DNA of 64,000 nt from Ephydatia muelleri (Eukaryota > Porifera > Demospongiae > Spongillida > Spongillidae). The DNA is taken from NCBI GenBank assembly GCA_013339895.1, contig JABACO010000003.1, positions 15,540,634-15,604,633 of the forward strand, given 5' to 3'. The translations under genes and the position numbers were made by a program. The notes beneath the pieces were generated by a model. It saw only the letters and a program-made list of their open reading frames with translations. It did no database searches and was not told where the DNA came from. How positions within the stretch are numbered: position 1 is the first letter of the stretch; every line of letters starts with the position of its first letter. Below, piece after piece: positions 52,380-63,935 of the stretch.

Positions 52380-55195
52380 GTGTGTATGTGATGTGTGCCT
52401 CTGTGTGAGATGTGTGCCACTGTGTATGTGTGCCTGTGTGTTGATGTATGCCTGTGTCAATGTGTGCCTCTGTGTAATTTGTAGCCTTAGTGATGAGTGC
52501 CTCTGTGTGATATGCGCCTCTGTTTATGATACATGTATCCCTGTGTGTAATGTGTGCCAATATGTGTAGCCTATGTGTGATGTACACATGCCTCTGTGTG
52601 ATGTGTTCCTGTGTGTGATTTGTGATGTACACGTGCCTCTGTGTGATGTGTCCCTCTGCTCTGTGCGTGATGTATGCCTCTGAGTAATGTGCACTTGCCT
52701 CTGTGTGATGTATTGCTGTGTGTGATGAGTGCCCGTGTGTGATGTTTGCCTCTCTGTAATGTGTAGCCTTATTGATAAGTGCCTGTGTGATGTGTTCCTC
52801 TGTTTATGATGTGTCCTTGTGTGTGATGTGTGCCAATGTGTAACTTGTGTGTGATGTGTGCCAATGTGTAACTTGTGTGTGATGTGTGCTTGTGTGTGAT
52901 GTGTAACCTTAGTGATGAGTGCCTGTGTGTGATGTGTGGCTGTGTGTGATGTGTGCCTCTGTGTGTGATGTGTGCCTCTGTGTGATGTGTGCCTGTGTGT
53001 GTGATGTGTACCTGTGTGTGATGTGTGCCTATGTGATGTGTGCTTGTGCCTGTGTGAGATTTGATGTGTGCCTGTGTGATGTGTGCCTATGTGCGATGTG
53101 TGCCTATGTGTGATGTGTGCCTATGTGTGATGTGTGCCTGTGTGTAATGTGTGTAACCTGTGTGTGATGTGTGCCTGTGTGTGATATGTGCCTATGTGTC
53201 ATTTGTGCCTGTAGCCTTAGTGATGTGTGCCTATATGTGATGTGTGATGTATGGCTGTGTGCTATGTGTGTCTGTGTGCATACCTCTGTGGGATGTGTGC
53301 CTGTCTGTAATGTGTGCCAATATGTGTAACTTGTGTGTGATATGTGCCTGTGTGATGTGTGCATGTGTGTGATGTGTGCATGTGTGTGATGTGTGCCTCT
53401 GTGTGATATGTAGCCTTCGCGATGAGTGTCTATGTGTCTGTGTGTGACATGAGCCTGTGTGATGTGTGCCTGTGTGATGTGTGCCTCTGTGTGTGCCTGT
53501 GTGATTTGTGCCTATGTGTGATGAGTGCCTGTGTGATTTGTGCCTGTGCGTGTGTATGCCTGTGTGTGATGTGTGCCTGTTTGTGTGATGTGTGCCTGTG
53601 TGTGATGTGTGTCTGTGTGATGGTGCTTCTGTGTTATGTGTGCCTGTGTGATGTGTGCCTCTGTGTGTGATGTGTGCCTGTTGATGTGTGATGTGTGCCT
53701 GTGTGATGTGTGATGTGTGCCTATGTGATGTGTGCCTCTTTATTATGTGTGCCTTTGTGATGTGTGCCTGTGTGTCATTTGTGCCTATGAGTGATGTATG
53801 CCTGTGTGTGTATGTGTGCCTGTTTGTGTGATGTGTGCCTTTGTGTGATGTGTGCCTGTGTGATGTGTGCCTGTATGATGTGTGCCTTTGTGATGTGTGC
53901 CTGTTGGTGTGATGTGTGCCTGTGTGTGATGTGTGCCTGTGTGTGTTTGTAGCCTTAGTGATAAGTGCCTCTGTGATGTGTACCTGTGTGTGGTGTGTGC
54001 CTATGTGATGTGTGCTTGTGCCTGTGTGAGATGTGATGTGTGCCTGTGTGATGTGTGCCTATGTGCGATGTGTGCCTATGTGTGATGTGTGCCTATGTGT
54101 GATGTGTGCCTGTGTGTAATGTGTGTAACCTGTGTGTGATGTGTGCCTGTGTGTGATATGTGCCTATGTGTCATTTGTGCCTGTAGCCTTAGTGATGTGT
54201 GCCTATATGTGATGTGTGATGTATGGCTGTGTGCTATGTGTGTCTGTGTGCATACCTCTGTGGGATGTGTGCCTGTCTGTAATGTGTGCCAATATGTGTA
54301 ACTTGTGTGTGATATGTGCCTGTGTGATGTGTGCATGTGTGTGATGTGTGCATGTGTGTGATGTGTGCATGTGTGTGATGTGTGCCTCTGTGTGATATGT
54401 AGCCTTCGCGATGAGTGTCTATGTGTCTGTGTCTGTGTGATGTGTGCCTGTGTGATGTGTGCCTCTGTGTGTGCCTGTGTGATTTGTGCCTATGTGTGAT
54501 GAGTGCCTGTGTGATTTGTGCCTGTGCGTGTGCATGCCTGTGTGTGATGTGTGCCTGTTTGTGTGATGTGTGCCTGTGTGTGATGTGTGTCTGTGTGATG
54601 TGTACCTGTGTGATGGTGCTTCTGTGTTATGTGTGCCTGTGTGATGTGTGCCTCTGTGTGTGATGTGTGCCTGTTGATGTGTGATGTGTGCCTGTGTGAT
54701 GTGTGATGTGTGCCTATGTGTGATGTGTGCCTCTTTATTATGTGTGCCTTTGTGATGTGTGCCTGTGTGTCATTTGTGCCTATGAGTGATGTATGCCTGT
54801 GTGTGTATGTGTGCCTGTTTGTGTGATGTGTGCTTTGTGTGATGTGTGCCTGTGTGATGTGTGCCTGTATGATGTGTGCCTTTGTGATGTGTGCCTGTTG
54901 GTGTGATGTGTGCCTGTGTGTGATGTGTGCCTGTGTGTGTTTGTAGCCTTAGTGATGAGTGCCTCTGTGATGTGTGCCTGTGTGATGTGTGCCTGTGTGA
55001 TGTGTACCTGTGTGATGGTGTCTCTGTGTTATGTATCCTGTGTGTGTGCCTCTGTGTGATGTGTGCCTCTGTGATGTGTGCCTATGTGTGATGTGTGCCT
55101 ATGTGTGATGTGTGCCTATGTGTGATGTATGCCTTGTGTGATGTGTGCCTGTGTGTGATGTGTGCCTGTTTGTGTGATGTGTGTGTGGCTGTGTG
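52380..55195. repeat. GTGTGATGTGTGCCT minisatellite with ~970-bp higher-order duplication
   Basis: 2.8 kb of variants of TGTGTGATGTGTGCCTG. Unit 53,030-53,960 recurs almost exactly at 54,000-54,930 (offset about 972), including rare words such as GTAGCCTTAGTGATGTGTGC. Every Cys/Val-rich or His/Thr-rich open frame across it is an artefact. Confidence 0.95.
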
Positions 55196-55487
55196 CAACA
55201 TTATAGAAGTACTTCGTTCATTCTTTACATGTGTAGGGATAAAGGATTATGTCTTCCATCCTCACTCAAACTATAACTGATTCCATGTACATGTTGTATG
55301 TTCTGCATTCTTGTATTGGACCTTAATGAATCAATTTCAAGGCTGATAAAAGATTTAAATCGCACATACATGTACTGGACTGTTACCTCATTGCCATGGC
55401 AACACATCGCATACCAATAACAAGCGGTATAAGCTCGCTAATTGCAATTGATTGACAGTTGCTGGTTAATTCAACTATAACTGTCCC

Positions 55488-55800
55488 TTGACCAATTCAC
55501 GTGACTATTTTAATAATAGGTTTTTGGCGGGGAAACAGTGGTGTAGCCAATGGATGTTACCTATTTTATCGCAACCTATTTTGGCGCCAAAGTACAACGT
55601 GCATCAGCGCAGCAAAGAGCACGATATGGTAAGCGTTTCGCTATCGGCCTTTGTCCTCCTCTATAGCAACTTTCAGGTTCAAAGATTGGCGTGGAACTTA
55701 TGGATCCGAATAAACTTGTTGATTCGCCACATACTGATGATAAGACATGAGTGCTGCGTAAGTGCCATTTTTGGGGTGTCGAAGATATCACAACCACTTT
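55488..55800 (+). other. Possible small spliced reading frame, weak
   Basis: ATG 55,551 opens MDVTYFIATYFGAKVQRAS to a donor TATG|GTAAGC. After TATAG at 55,665 the frame continues TFRFKDWRGTYGSE to a stop. Good splice consensus but no recognisable domain and very short. Perhaps the 3' part of the CACTA-like element or chance. Confidence 0.2.
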
Positions 55801-56790
55801 TCTTCCATCTACAGGAATAGGTTGTAACGCGAACACATATTAGTAGGTGTAACGTATTATTGGTACGTTATTTAATTGTATTTCCTCTACCGAGCCACCT
55901 TTATTTTTTTTGGCTTTGGAACGCAATGAGGTATGTACAAGGGTCACTTTTTTCCTCATCTGTGACTTTTTACACAAGATGAACGTTTGATGACGTGAGT
56001 GGCTCCACGTTTGTGCCAGTGTCATCGCGCGCAGATTGTCAATACCGGCGCAAATGTGTAAGGAAGTACTTCTGTGGTTCATGCATTCATGATTGATGCT
56101 ACACATAATTATCTTTCAACAGAACGGAATCCGGCTTTTTGCCTAATGTGGAGACCAAGCAAAACTGACACTTGCTCTTCCTTTTTATATGCATTTGTAT
56201 TTGTATATGGTTTTTTGAAGAACTAACCCTGAGAAAAGTGAATGGGATGGTGCACGTATACGATAAAGCTGCATGGATAGAAAGTAGAAGCGATACCGCT
56301 GTAGTACCGGTAGCCAGAAATCCAACCTTACGTACCGACGGTACGATGCGGTAAAAAGCGAACCGCCTTTAACCGTGGATTTCCCGGACTGACGGATTAT
56401 AACGTTTAAAGACGTGACAGAGCGACGGAGGGGAAGGACGTTGCCGTCCACTCTCCGTCCACAGACGGACTGTTGGTATTGATATCAACGGTATCCGCCT
56501 ACATCTGAGTGACGGGTAAGGTCACGTGATGAGACGTTACCGTCTCAATGTAATGGTTTCGCTGTGCACGATGCCGATAATTAGGTCGTGGGCGACCAAG
56601 TTTAGTAACTTCGATTAAAAAATGATAAATACATTGTGCTTAATACGGGGCCTGATCCGACGATTGTAAATTCCAAATCTTAGATTCTTCTCTCAATCCC
56701 GGCGCTTTTTATTTTGTTGCGTTCTTTCGTAGTCACCTGGTGTTTATGTATTCATAATTGCATGATTTCCCTATATCTATACCAATTTTA
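55800..56790. other. Right end of the CACTA-like element and spacer
   Basis: Subterminal CCGTC/GACGG-rich sequence up to 56,566, then non-coding AT-rich sequence before the duplicated CD225 segment begins. Confidence 0.4.
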
Positions 56791-56874
56791 TTTATAAATA
56801 AATTCCTATTATCATGTCCCATGCACCCATGCTATGAACTCCCTGAAATGTGTGCAATTGTGGGTGGGACTTAC

Positions 56875-57335
56875 AGAGCTGGCAACAAAGATGGCTGGTA
56901 TGGTGCAACAAAGTGACCACCATGAGCCACAAAAGAAGCAAATGAATGAGAAGATAATGGAGGCAGTGTAATAGTAGTCCCCCACTGGTGTGAACACTGC
57001 GGTGGACACTATAGGCTGTGGCTGCACAAAAACTGTACTGTCCGTCTGTAGGAGTAATTATCACGTGATGCGGTCAACTACATTTCCCCACAGCTTACCT
57101 GCTGCTGCGGAGTAGCTTATGATGAGAACAGTGAGGAAGAAAAGGTACCTCTGGGTTAGTCTACATGATTGTAGTTTGTGCCCACCTTGTGGATAATAAG
57201 GAGGAGGGTAGGGGTAGGCTCCGCCCTGCGATGGGTAGACTCCACCCTGTGGTGGGCCCTGGGGTAAGTAGGCCGGGCCCTGGGGTAAGTAGGCCGGGCC
57301 CTGGGGTACGTAGGCCGCGCCCAGCTGAGCCTTTT
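56875..57335 (-). CDS. Proline-rich CD225 gene, three N-terminal exons
   Basis: Exons 57335-57186 (YVPQGPAYLPQGPAYLPQG, GGVYPSQGGAYPYPPPYYPQ; phase 1), microexon 57115-57099 (ATPQQQ) and 57045-56875 (QPQPIVSTAVFTPVGDYYYT, helix SIIFSFICFFCG, CCTIPAIFVASS before GTAAGT) are all intact and in frame, paralogous to the 17.4-19.5 kb gene. The C-terminal exon is not adjacent. The best partner is 42,273-42,091, 14.6 kb downstream, with mobile elements between. An upstream first exon is again implied by the AG acceptor. Confidence 0.7.
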
Positions 57336-57339
57336 CTAT

Positions 57340-58140
57340 AGAAGTGTAAAGTAAGAAGGTGACAGAAATGCCACACGTTTACGGTCACGGAAGGAGATAT
57401 AGGTGAAAATAGTGTATGTAACATGTATAATACATGCACCACTGGCGTGCAGAGTTTGATCCAGGGTCCCAGCGGGAAGCTCCTAACTTAGTCAATCCGC
57501 CCTTCCTATTTTTCACCTTGCCGTTCGTACAAAAAAAAAGCTTTGTCTTTCTTTCGAATTTATTGGAGTGTATAATTAATGTTAGACTTGAATACCGATA
57601 TCTGGACACACGCGCGCAAAACACACTGTGCAGGTATTGTACATGTACTACAATAGTGAACAGCTGGTTATTAACAAAAGACCATCGCTCTGTATGCAAA
57701 TCGATGCCAACCAAGCGGTCATACTATTCCGCAAATAAATCCCCCATTAGCTGATATTAATTAGTGTTACTAGGCCTGTCATTATAAGCTGCACATCACT
57801 TCTTTTAAATGGGTGGCTGAATTCGAAGCTGCTGAAGAGAAAAAGGCTAGGGAGAAAACTGAGAAATAGATCGCATTAAGAAAAAGAAAGTAGTTGATGA
57901 GGAGAGAGCAGCATTGGCAGACAAAAAGAGACATTGCGTAGCTGTGCTACAATTAGGAGTTCGCAGAGGAACTCAATGTTCCACACCTTGCCTTCCTAAT
58001 TCATCAGGACAGTTCTATTGCGCTAGCTATCAACCATAGCTGGCTTGCACCAGAACATAAGTGACATTGTGTAAACCGCAAGCTGATCAATAATTACAAT
58101 CTTGATGTTATTCATTGTTTCTCAATACAGGAAATAAGGC
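57340..58140. other. 5' flank of the CD225 copy, no exon fixed
   Basis: Matches 19,470-20,225. Shared CGGTCATAC/ACCATCGCTCT words and the EEKKAREK / GTQCSTPCLPNSSGQ-like codons are present but stops separate them. Confidence 0.4.
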
Positions 58141-58640
58141 AAGCAGGACTGCTTATACATGTAGAGCAGATTAATTGTAGATGACGTCTTTCCTCTTAAT
58201 TAAAACCACAGTATTCACTGCGGTACTGACCTCTCACTTTACTCTTCGCTTATACGCAATCTGGTGGAAGTAAAGACCCAACTTTCATAAATACATGCAC
58301 ACCCTCGCGTGTTCATTTTCCATCTACAAGCGTTAGACTATATGTCTGCAGAGTGCGCAGACGAGACGAGTCGAGACGACTTCTATAACGCAGTGACAGT
58401 GGTCAGGAAAGCGTTACGGTGCAATCGCTAGTGCTGCGTCTCATTTGATGATAAACGATGACGAAATGACTCCATGCAGTGCACACAACAGTGTTCCGAG
58501 TTGTCGCTATAGTACAGCTGTAAATGTCTGTCGCACGCAAGCATTAATGTTTGTACGCATGCCATTGTTACCACTGTGACGGTTATTTGAACACTAGCTG
58601 GCCGTACTCGTATACAGTGCGCGTACTGTATACAAATAGT

Positions 58641-61600
58641 TAGGGTCAACTATCGGTAAGCTTTGTGCTTATCGCTTACCGGTTATCCGATACCGTTAAG
58701 CTACCGGTAAGATACGTTTCTTATTCATTACCGTTCAGTAAGAGATTATTTCTTACTGAATATAATCGGTAACGGTCAGCTTTCTTATCGATTACCGGTG
58801 CCATTCCATTTTCATAACAGTTGCTATAAAGTTAACAAATATTATTTATTTATACAAATTAATTCGAACTTCAAGTGTCATTTGACCATTATTAATAGCT
58901 TTGTGTGTATACAGTACAATTACAAATGACGCTAACCATTATCTTTTTTAACTCGATATAGCTAAATTACAATATACAATAAAATAATAATGAAAAGAAG
59001 TACAGTGAGCAAGGGCAAGGGTCCTTCAAAAAAAACTAAGGATGATCAAGTTGCAATCATTGCGGCTTCATTGCCAAAACATCAGGGCATTCCCGAAGAG
59101 ATAATCGGCCGTCGAACAAGAAAAGGACTGCCAGAGTTCGAGATCAAATGGGTAGGTTGGACTGCCGCACACAACACTTGGGAACCCATCACTAACCTTG
59201 CGGGTTATGAAGGAATGGTCGCTGCGTTTGAGAAGGTATGGCAAGACAGTTATGATGAAAAGTCGGCAGAGGAACTAAAAAGGAAGGCAGCGATTAAATT
59301 AGTCAACACGACAGCGACTCCACCAGTGCAGACAGCCCTACAACTTACAGGATCACCAACTCCAGATGATGATGTAGAGGACATAAGTGCAGAAAGTGTC
59401 GTAGACAGTAACGTGAGCAAAGTGATTGATGGCAATGATGCTACAAAAAAAGTTAAGGCTAGGGCACAGCGCAGTATTTTGTGGAACGTGAATGTAATGA
59501 AATCCATTCGAGACAAAATTGGGCAACGTATTTCAGCTGTCTGTCAAATTCTTGTCACTGGCAAACCATGTGGTGTTATAATCACAACGCCAGGAGGTTC
59601 CACCACTCCTATTTGGAACCATTTGATGACTGCTCATAAAAGGGAATATTGTGCCCTCAAGGGAAACATGGTATGTCACTACAGATTTTCAGTGCATGTG
59701 CATGGTGCACTGTATAAAATTGCTTGCTATACATGTATATGTCGGCATACTTGATTTTTAAGTGATAGCTAAAATATTATTTTTGGTACATTTGTTACTC
59801 AGATTCCAGAATCTATCAAGACATCTGTTGGCCAGTCCACAATTGCTGATTTCCACTCAGCACCTTCCATCAGCTTTCCTGTTACAGTCATGCAACCCGA
59901 ACTTAAAAAGGAGACCGATTATAAGGGAGTCCTTTGGATGGCTAAAAGAAACTTTCCCATGTCTACAACATGTTCTTCAGAATTTCATGACTATATTTCA
60001 TCAGCATCAAGAGGTTCATATAAAGGGGCATGTTATGACAATAACATTGGAATAGCCCATCAGCTTGGCAGTTTGGGAATGTCAAAAGCCACTCAGTTTA
60101 TTTCTGATTTGAGAGATGATGGTATCAAGATCTCCATTGCTGGGGATCTATGGAGTGACAATGGAATGGCTCTATTTGGAATATGTGGCCATGGGATTAC
60201 TTCCAACTGGGAGATGAAAACCGTCCTTCTTGCAGCCTCACCTTGTGGTCATGAAAGGCATACAGGTGAGTACATTGAAGCTCAAACTAAAACACTTCTA
60301 GCTAGAGTTGGCATAGAGTACACACCCGAATGTGTTTTCAAGCGTGTTCGCGATAATGGTAGCAACATGGTGCTTGCTTGGGATAAGGATGGAGCCGTTC
60401 CATGCTTTGATCACACTTTGGAGCTCTCTGTCAAAAAGTTTGCAGATGATTTAGAGACAACACTTAGCAAAGTTCGAGGATTAGTAGGGCACTTCAATCA
60501 TTCTACTATAGCAAAGAATGCATTGGCAGACATACAGAAGGAAATGAATAAGCCCCAACATGTACTTGATCAGGATGTTAAGACTCGGTGGCGATCGACA
60601 TTCAAAACTTGCAAAATATTGCACGAGAATCAAGCCCCAGTGATGTTTTATGATGTAAGAAATGCTAGAAATGCTGGGGATACGTACAAATTGAACAAGC
60701 TTAGTGTTGATGAGTGGACAGAAGTTGAAGAAATAGCAGGATGTTTGCAGGTGGCTGCAGATGCATCACAGATGATGGAAGGTGGAAAATATGCAACATC
60801 AGGCTTAGTACTTCCTTGCATTGCCAAGGTAATCGAAAGTGTGGATCCAGCAACAAAAATTTTGTTCCCAGAGCGTACTGTGGATGGTCAAGTAGCAGTA
60901 CCCACCAACTCATTTCAAGCAACAGTCATGCGTGGTCGTGCAGCTATGCTAAATGATCTGACAAAACGTTGGATTATAGAACTTGAACCGGATTTGCTTG
61001 ACTTCTACTGTGTAGCTGCACTTCTAGACCCTCGTTTCAAGGATTTCAAATTTCTTCAATCAAAGAAACTTCCGTCTAAAAAGAATATTCTGCCAGCTGA
61101 ATGGTTGACAAAAGCAACAAGTCGTTTCAAGGTGGAGTTTGATAGCCTGTGGTCATTTGAGGGAGCCGGTGTGCCGGGTGTGGGTGGTGTGCCAGAACTT
61201 GCTAAGGCAATTAGTGCAGAGGATTGTGGAAGTTCTTTTTCTAAAGAACATGGAATTAGCGTGGAATGTTTCTTTGGTGATGATGCTGATGTGATAATCT
61301 CTCAGCCCAACGTATCGTGCAAGGAGGAATGTGACCAATATTTAAGCATTCCCGCAATTTCAGCCAAGAGTGATCCATTGGTTTGGTGGCAGCAAAATCA
61401 GGATCGATTTCCACATGTTGCAAAAATGGCCAGACAACATCTTGGTGTTCCTGCAACTAGTGCTTCCGTGGAACGAGTTTTTAGTGGCGTTGGACTCACG
61501 TTTAGTGATCTTCGTCAGAACATGAAAGATTCTACTCTTGAATCCATTTGTTGGATAAAGTACAATTTGTAATATTCATGAATGCATGTGTGGTTTATTC

Positions 61601-61875
61601 GGTGTGATGTTACTAACTTGTATTATCTGATTTGACAGTGCATTTGTAATGAATACTGCAAAAATTAGGGTGGAAAATATAGTGCATGTTACACAAGATC
61701 AATAGTCTTTAGACACGCCCATTTTCTTAGCGGTAACCATTACCGTTCAGTAAGGAAGCTTATCGGTAAGCTTTTAATCGATAACGTTGAGAAATTTAAA
61801 GTAAATAATCGACAAGAGGTGCTTACTTACTCATAATTATCGATAAGCTCAAAACCTTATCGATAGTTGACCCTA
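58641..61875 (+). mobile_element. Complete chromodomain-hAT DNA transposon
   Basis: Terminal inverted repeats TAGGGTCAACTATCGGTAAG (58,641) and, inverted, TAGGGTCAACTATCGATAAG (ending 61,875). A perfect 8-bp target duplication CAAATAGT flanks it (58,633-58,640 and 61,876-61,883), the hallmark of hAT insertions. Subterminal TACCGGTAA-type words recur inside both ends. The paralogous segment at 21,440 has a single CAAATAGG and no insertion. Length 3,235 bp with one two-exon gene and no visible lesion. Confidence 0.95.
58990..61572 (+). CDS. Chromodomain-BED-hAT transposase fusion
   Basis: Two exons, 58,990-59,670 and 59,803-61,572 (ATG|GTATGT ... CTCAG|ATT, phase 0), give 816 residues without a stop. 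Residues ~35-82 form a chromodomain (EEIIGRRTRKGLPEFEIKWV, GWTAAHNTWEP) with W54 and W57 at cage positions. A basic/acidic linker follows. Residues ~180-220 resemble a BED finger (TTPIWNHLMTAHKREY; C185, C194, H211, H216, with unusually wide Cys spacing). QSTIADFH starts the transposase. D342 (IAGDLWSDNG), D411 (VRDNGSNM) and E784 (PATSASVERVFSG) are the likely catalytic triad, with the C-terminal hATC dimerisation region at ~740-816 (WWQQNQDRFPHVAKMARQHL). A chromodomain could guide integration to modified chromatin, as proposed for chromoviruses; that role is inference here. Confidence 0.9.
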
Positions 61876-62200
61876 CAAATAGTTGAGAAATGCTAAAAGC
61901 ATGTATGAGGACGTGCATAAAATGACCTCTAGTCTGCCAGAGTGCTGTATCGTAGCGAAACACAATTTGCAGTGAAATGTGTCTTGGAGAATGCATATGA
62001 CAGATGCCACAGTTCAGTGAGAACAAAGGAAGTCAAAATAACTATACACAGTTCGCCTTTTCATAACCCGTCACCCGACATCTCCACACTATTTACTCAC
62101 CTTCCATTACCGTTGCGGTTAATTCGGTTTTTTTTTTTAGATCACGTGTATTTATATGTAAGAAGCCATTATCATCAATCACATGCAGACTATGATATAC
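61876..62200. repeat. Continuation of segmental copy B with recurrent module copy 5
   Basis: Collinear with 21,440-21,740, including CTCAGTGAGAACAAAG-like and CACTCACCTTCCATTA sequence at 62,010-62,120. Confidence 0.8.
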
Positions 62201-62204
62201 AGTA

Positions 62205-63935
62205 CAGTGGAGATCGTGATACTTGGCCATAAAATGTTTTGGGTGTTTACTTCATTGTTTAATATCAACAGGTTGCAGTATAATATAACAACACAGTGTT
62301 ATTGACTAACTATTTGTCAACAAGAACCGAAATAAGGAAGTGTCACGTGAAAAACACGCCTCTGGTTTTGTTTTCAGTGTCCCCAGTCCAAATAACAGTT
62401 TTGCATCATATTTCTCAGCTCGGCGGCAGCAGATCAACAAAAAATTAGAATTGTAAGACAAAGGCAGATCTGCACAGCGTTTGGCCGAGTCTGATTTTAA
62501 ACCCGGAAAATACTTTTTGTTTTATCGAGCGAGACAGGTTTATCTAGGGAAGAAAAGTGTTTAGCATGCCGTTTTGCAGTGTACATTGTATGCACAATAG
62601 ATTGATTGTTATATAGAGGGATGGATGGTGACTGCAACGCAGGTAGCAATATTAACGACGTACTTGTTAAGCCTACCGTCAAAACTTAGGTTGCAAATGG
62701 TTGAGGCTTAATAAGCACGCCATTTTCGAGTGAGTGAATTTCATTACAAAAGTGACGTTATTATTGAAATTTCAAATTATTGTGGGAACGAGTGGGAGCG
62801 GTTTTTTTATTTATTTATTTATTTATTTTTATTCACAATGAAACCTCAACCAGCGAGCAAATTCCAAGAACCAGTAAAGAGGCCAACTGTGTTTCACTTT
62901 GGGCATCGTTAAAGCGAAGAAAGACTCCGACGGGTAACCCCGAAGCTGCTGCTTTGAAGCGGTGGTCGATCAGCGATTCAAAGAGGCGAAAGAGCAGAAG
63001 GACGAATGCTGGAAGTTACCAAAAACATCTCACTCGCATTAGTTAGGACATCACTGGTAGACATTCCTTTGGATACCTCTATGTAGTACATCCGTAATGC
63101 AAGCGTTCTTGCATCACTATCGGACACATTAGGCATGTGTACAGCAAGAGACTGCAATTCCTTGGCTGCACATTCAGCGATTCTAGCATTCGTCCTTCTG
63201 CTCCTTTACCTCTTTGAGGAACTTGAATCTCTGAACGACCACCAGTTCACAGCGGCAGCTCTTCGGGGTTACCCCTCGGAGCCTTTCTTCGCTTTAACGA
63301 TAACCAAACACAGTTTGTTCTTCGCTTTAACGATAACCAAACACAGTTTGCCTCTTTACTGAGACTTTGTTCGCTGGTTGAGGATTCGTTGTGAACAGAA
63401 CCGCTCCCGTTCCCGCCTTCAGCTTTAATAATTTGAATTCCAATAATAACGTCACTTTTGTAATGAAATTCACTCGAAAATGGCGTGCTTTTTTAAGCCA
63501 AGTTTTGACGGTAGATGTAACAGTTAATATTGCACCATCCCTCTGTATAAAAATCAGTCTATTGTGCATATAATGTACACTGTGCAAAACGGCATGCTAA
63601 ACACTTTTCGTACTAGGTAAACGTGTCTCGCACGATATAACAAAAGTATTTTTCGAGTTTGAAATATGACTCGGCCAAACGCTGTGCAGATTTCCCTTAT
63701 TCTTAATATTGTGTTGATCTGCTGCCGCCGAGCTAAGAAATAGGCTACTAATCTGTTATTTGGACTGGGGACACTGAAAACAGAGCCAAGAGGCGTGTTT
63801 GTTTCCGGTATTGTTGGCAAATGTTTAGTCAATAACACTCTGTTGTTAGATTTTCAATATTGCATCCTGTTGATGTTAAACAATCAAATAAAGTACACCC
63901 AAAAAATTTATGGCCAAGTATCACGAATTCCACTG
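62205..63935. mobile_element. Pogo-like element with ~650-bp inverted repeats
   Basis: Starts TA|CAGTGGAGATCGTGATACTT and ends with its inverse ...CACGAATTCCACTG|TA, so a TA target duplication and a CAGTGGA-type TIR, as in pogo/Tigger elements. The arms extend inward to about 62,930 and 63,255; mirrored words include GCACGCCATTTTCGAGTGA and GGCAGCAGATCAACA. The core at 62,930-63,255 contains codons for AALKRWSISDSKRRKSRR but no transposase. It is a fold-back-like non-autonomous element; a deleted relative is at 20,229-20,926. Confidence 0.75.

Larger units (their letters stand above)
51760..56566 (+). mobile_element. CACTA/EnSpm-like element with CAC target duplication
   Basis: Ends are CACAGCGAAACC (51,760) and its reverse complement GGTTTCGCTGTG (ending 56,566). 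A CAC trinucleotide flanks both sides, as expected for 3-bp CACTA target duplications. Subterminal GACGG/CCGTC-rich words (TCCGTC, GACGGTA, CGTCTC) are frequent near both ends. Just inside the left end is a Tnp2-type N-terminal exon. The interior is dominated by a 2.8-kb minisatellite. The short TIR and three-base duplication could arise by chance, but the exon position supports the call. Confidence 0.6.
56790..58640. repeat. Segmental duplication, copy B (pairs with 18,790-21,440)
   Basis: Collinear with copy A from the CD225 TM exon through the 5' flank, resuming at 61,876 after the hAT insertion. Confidence 0.85.
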
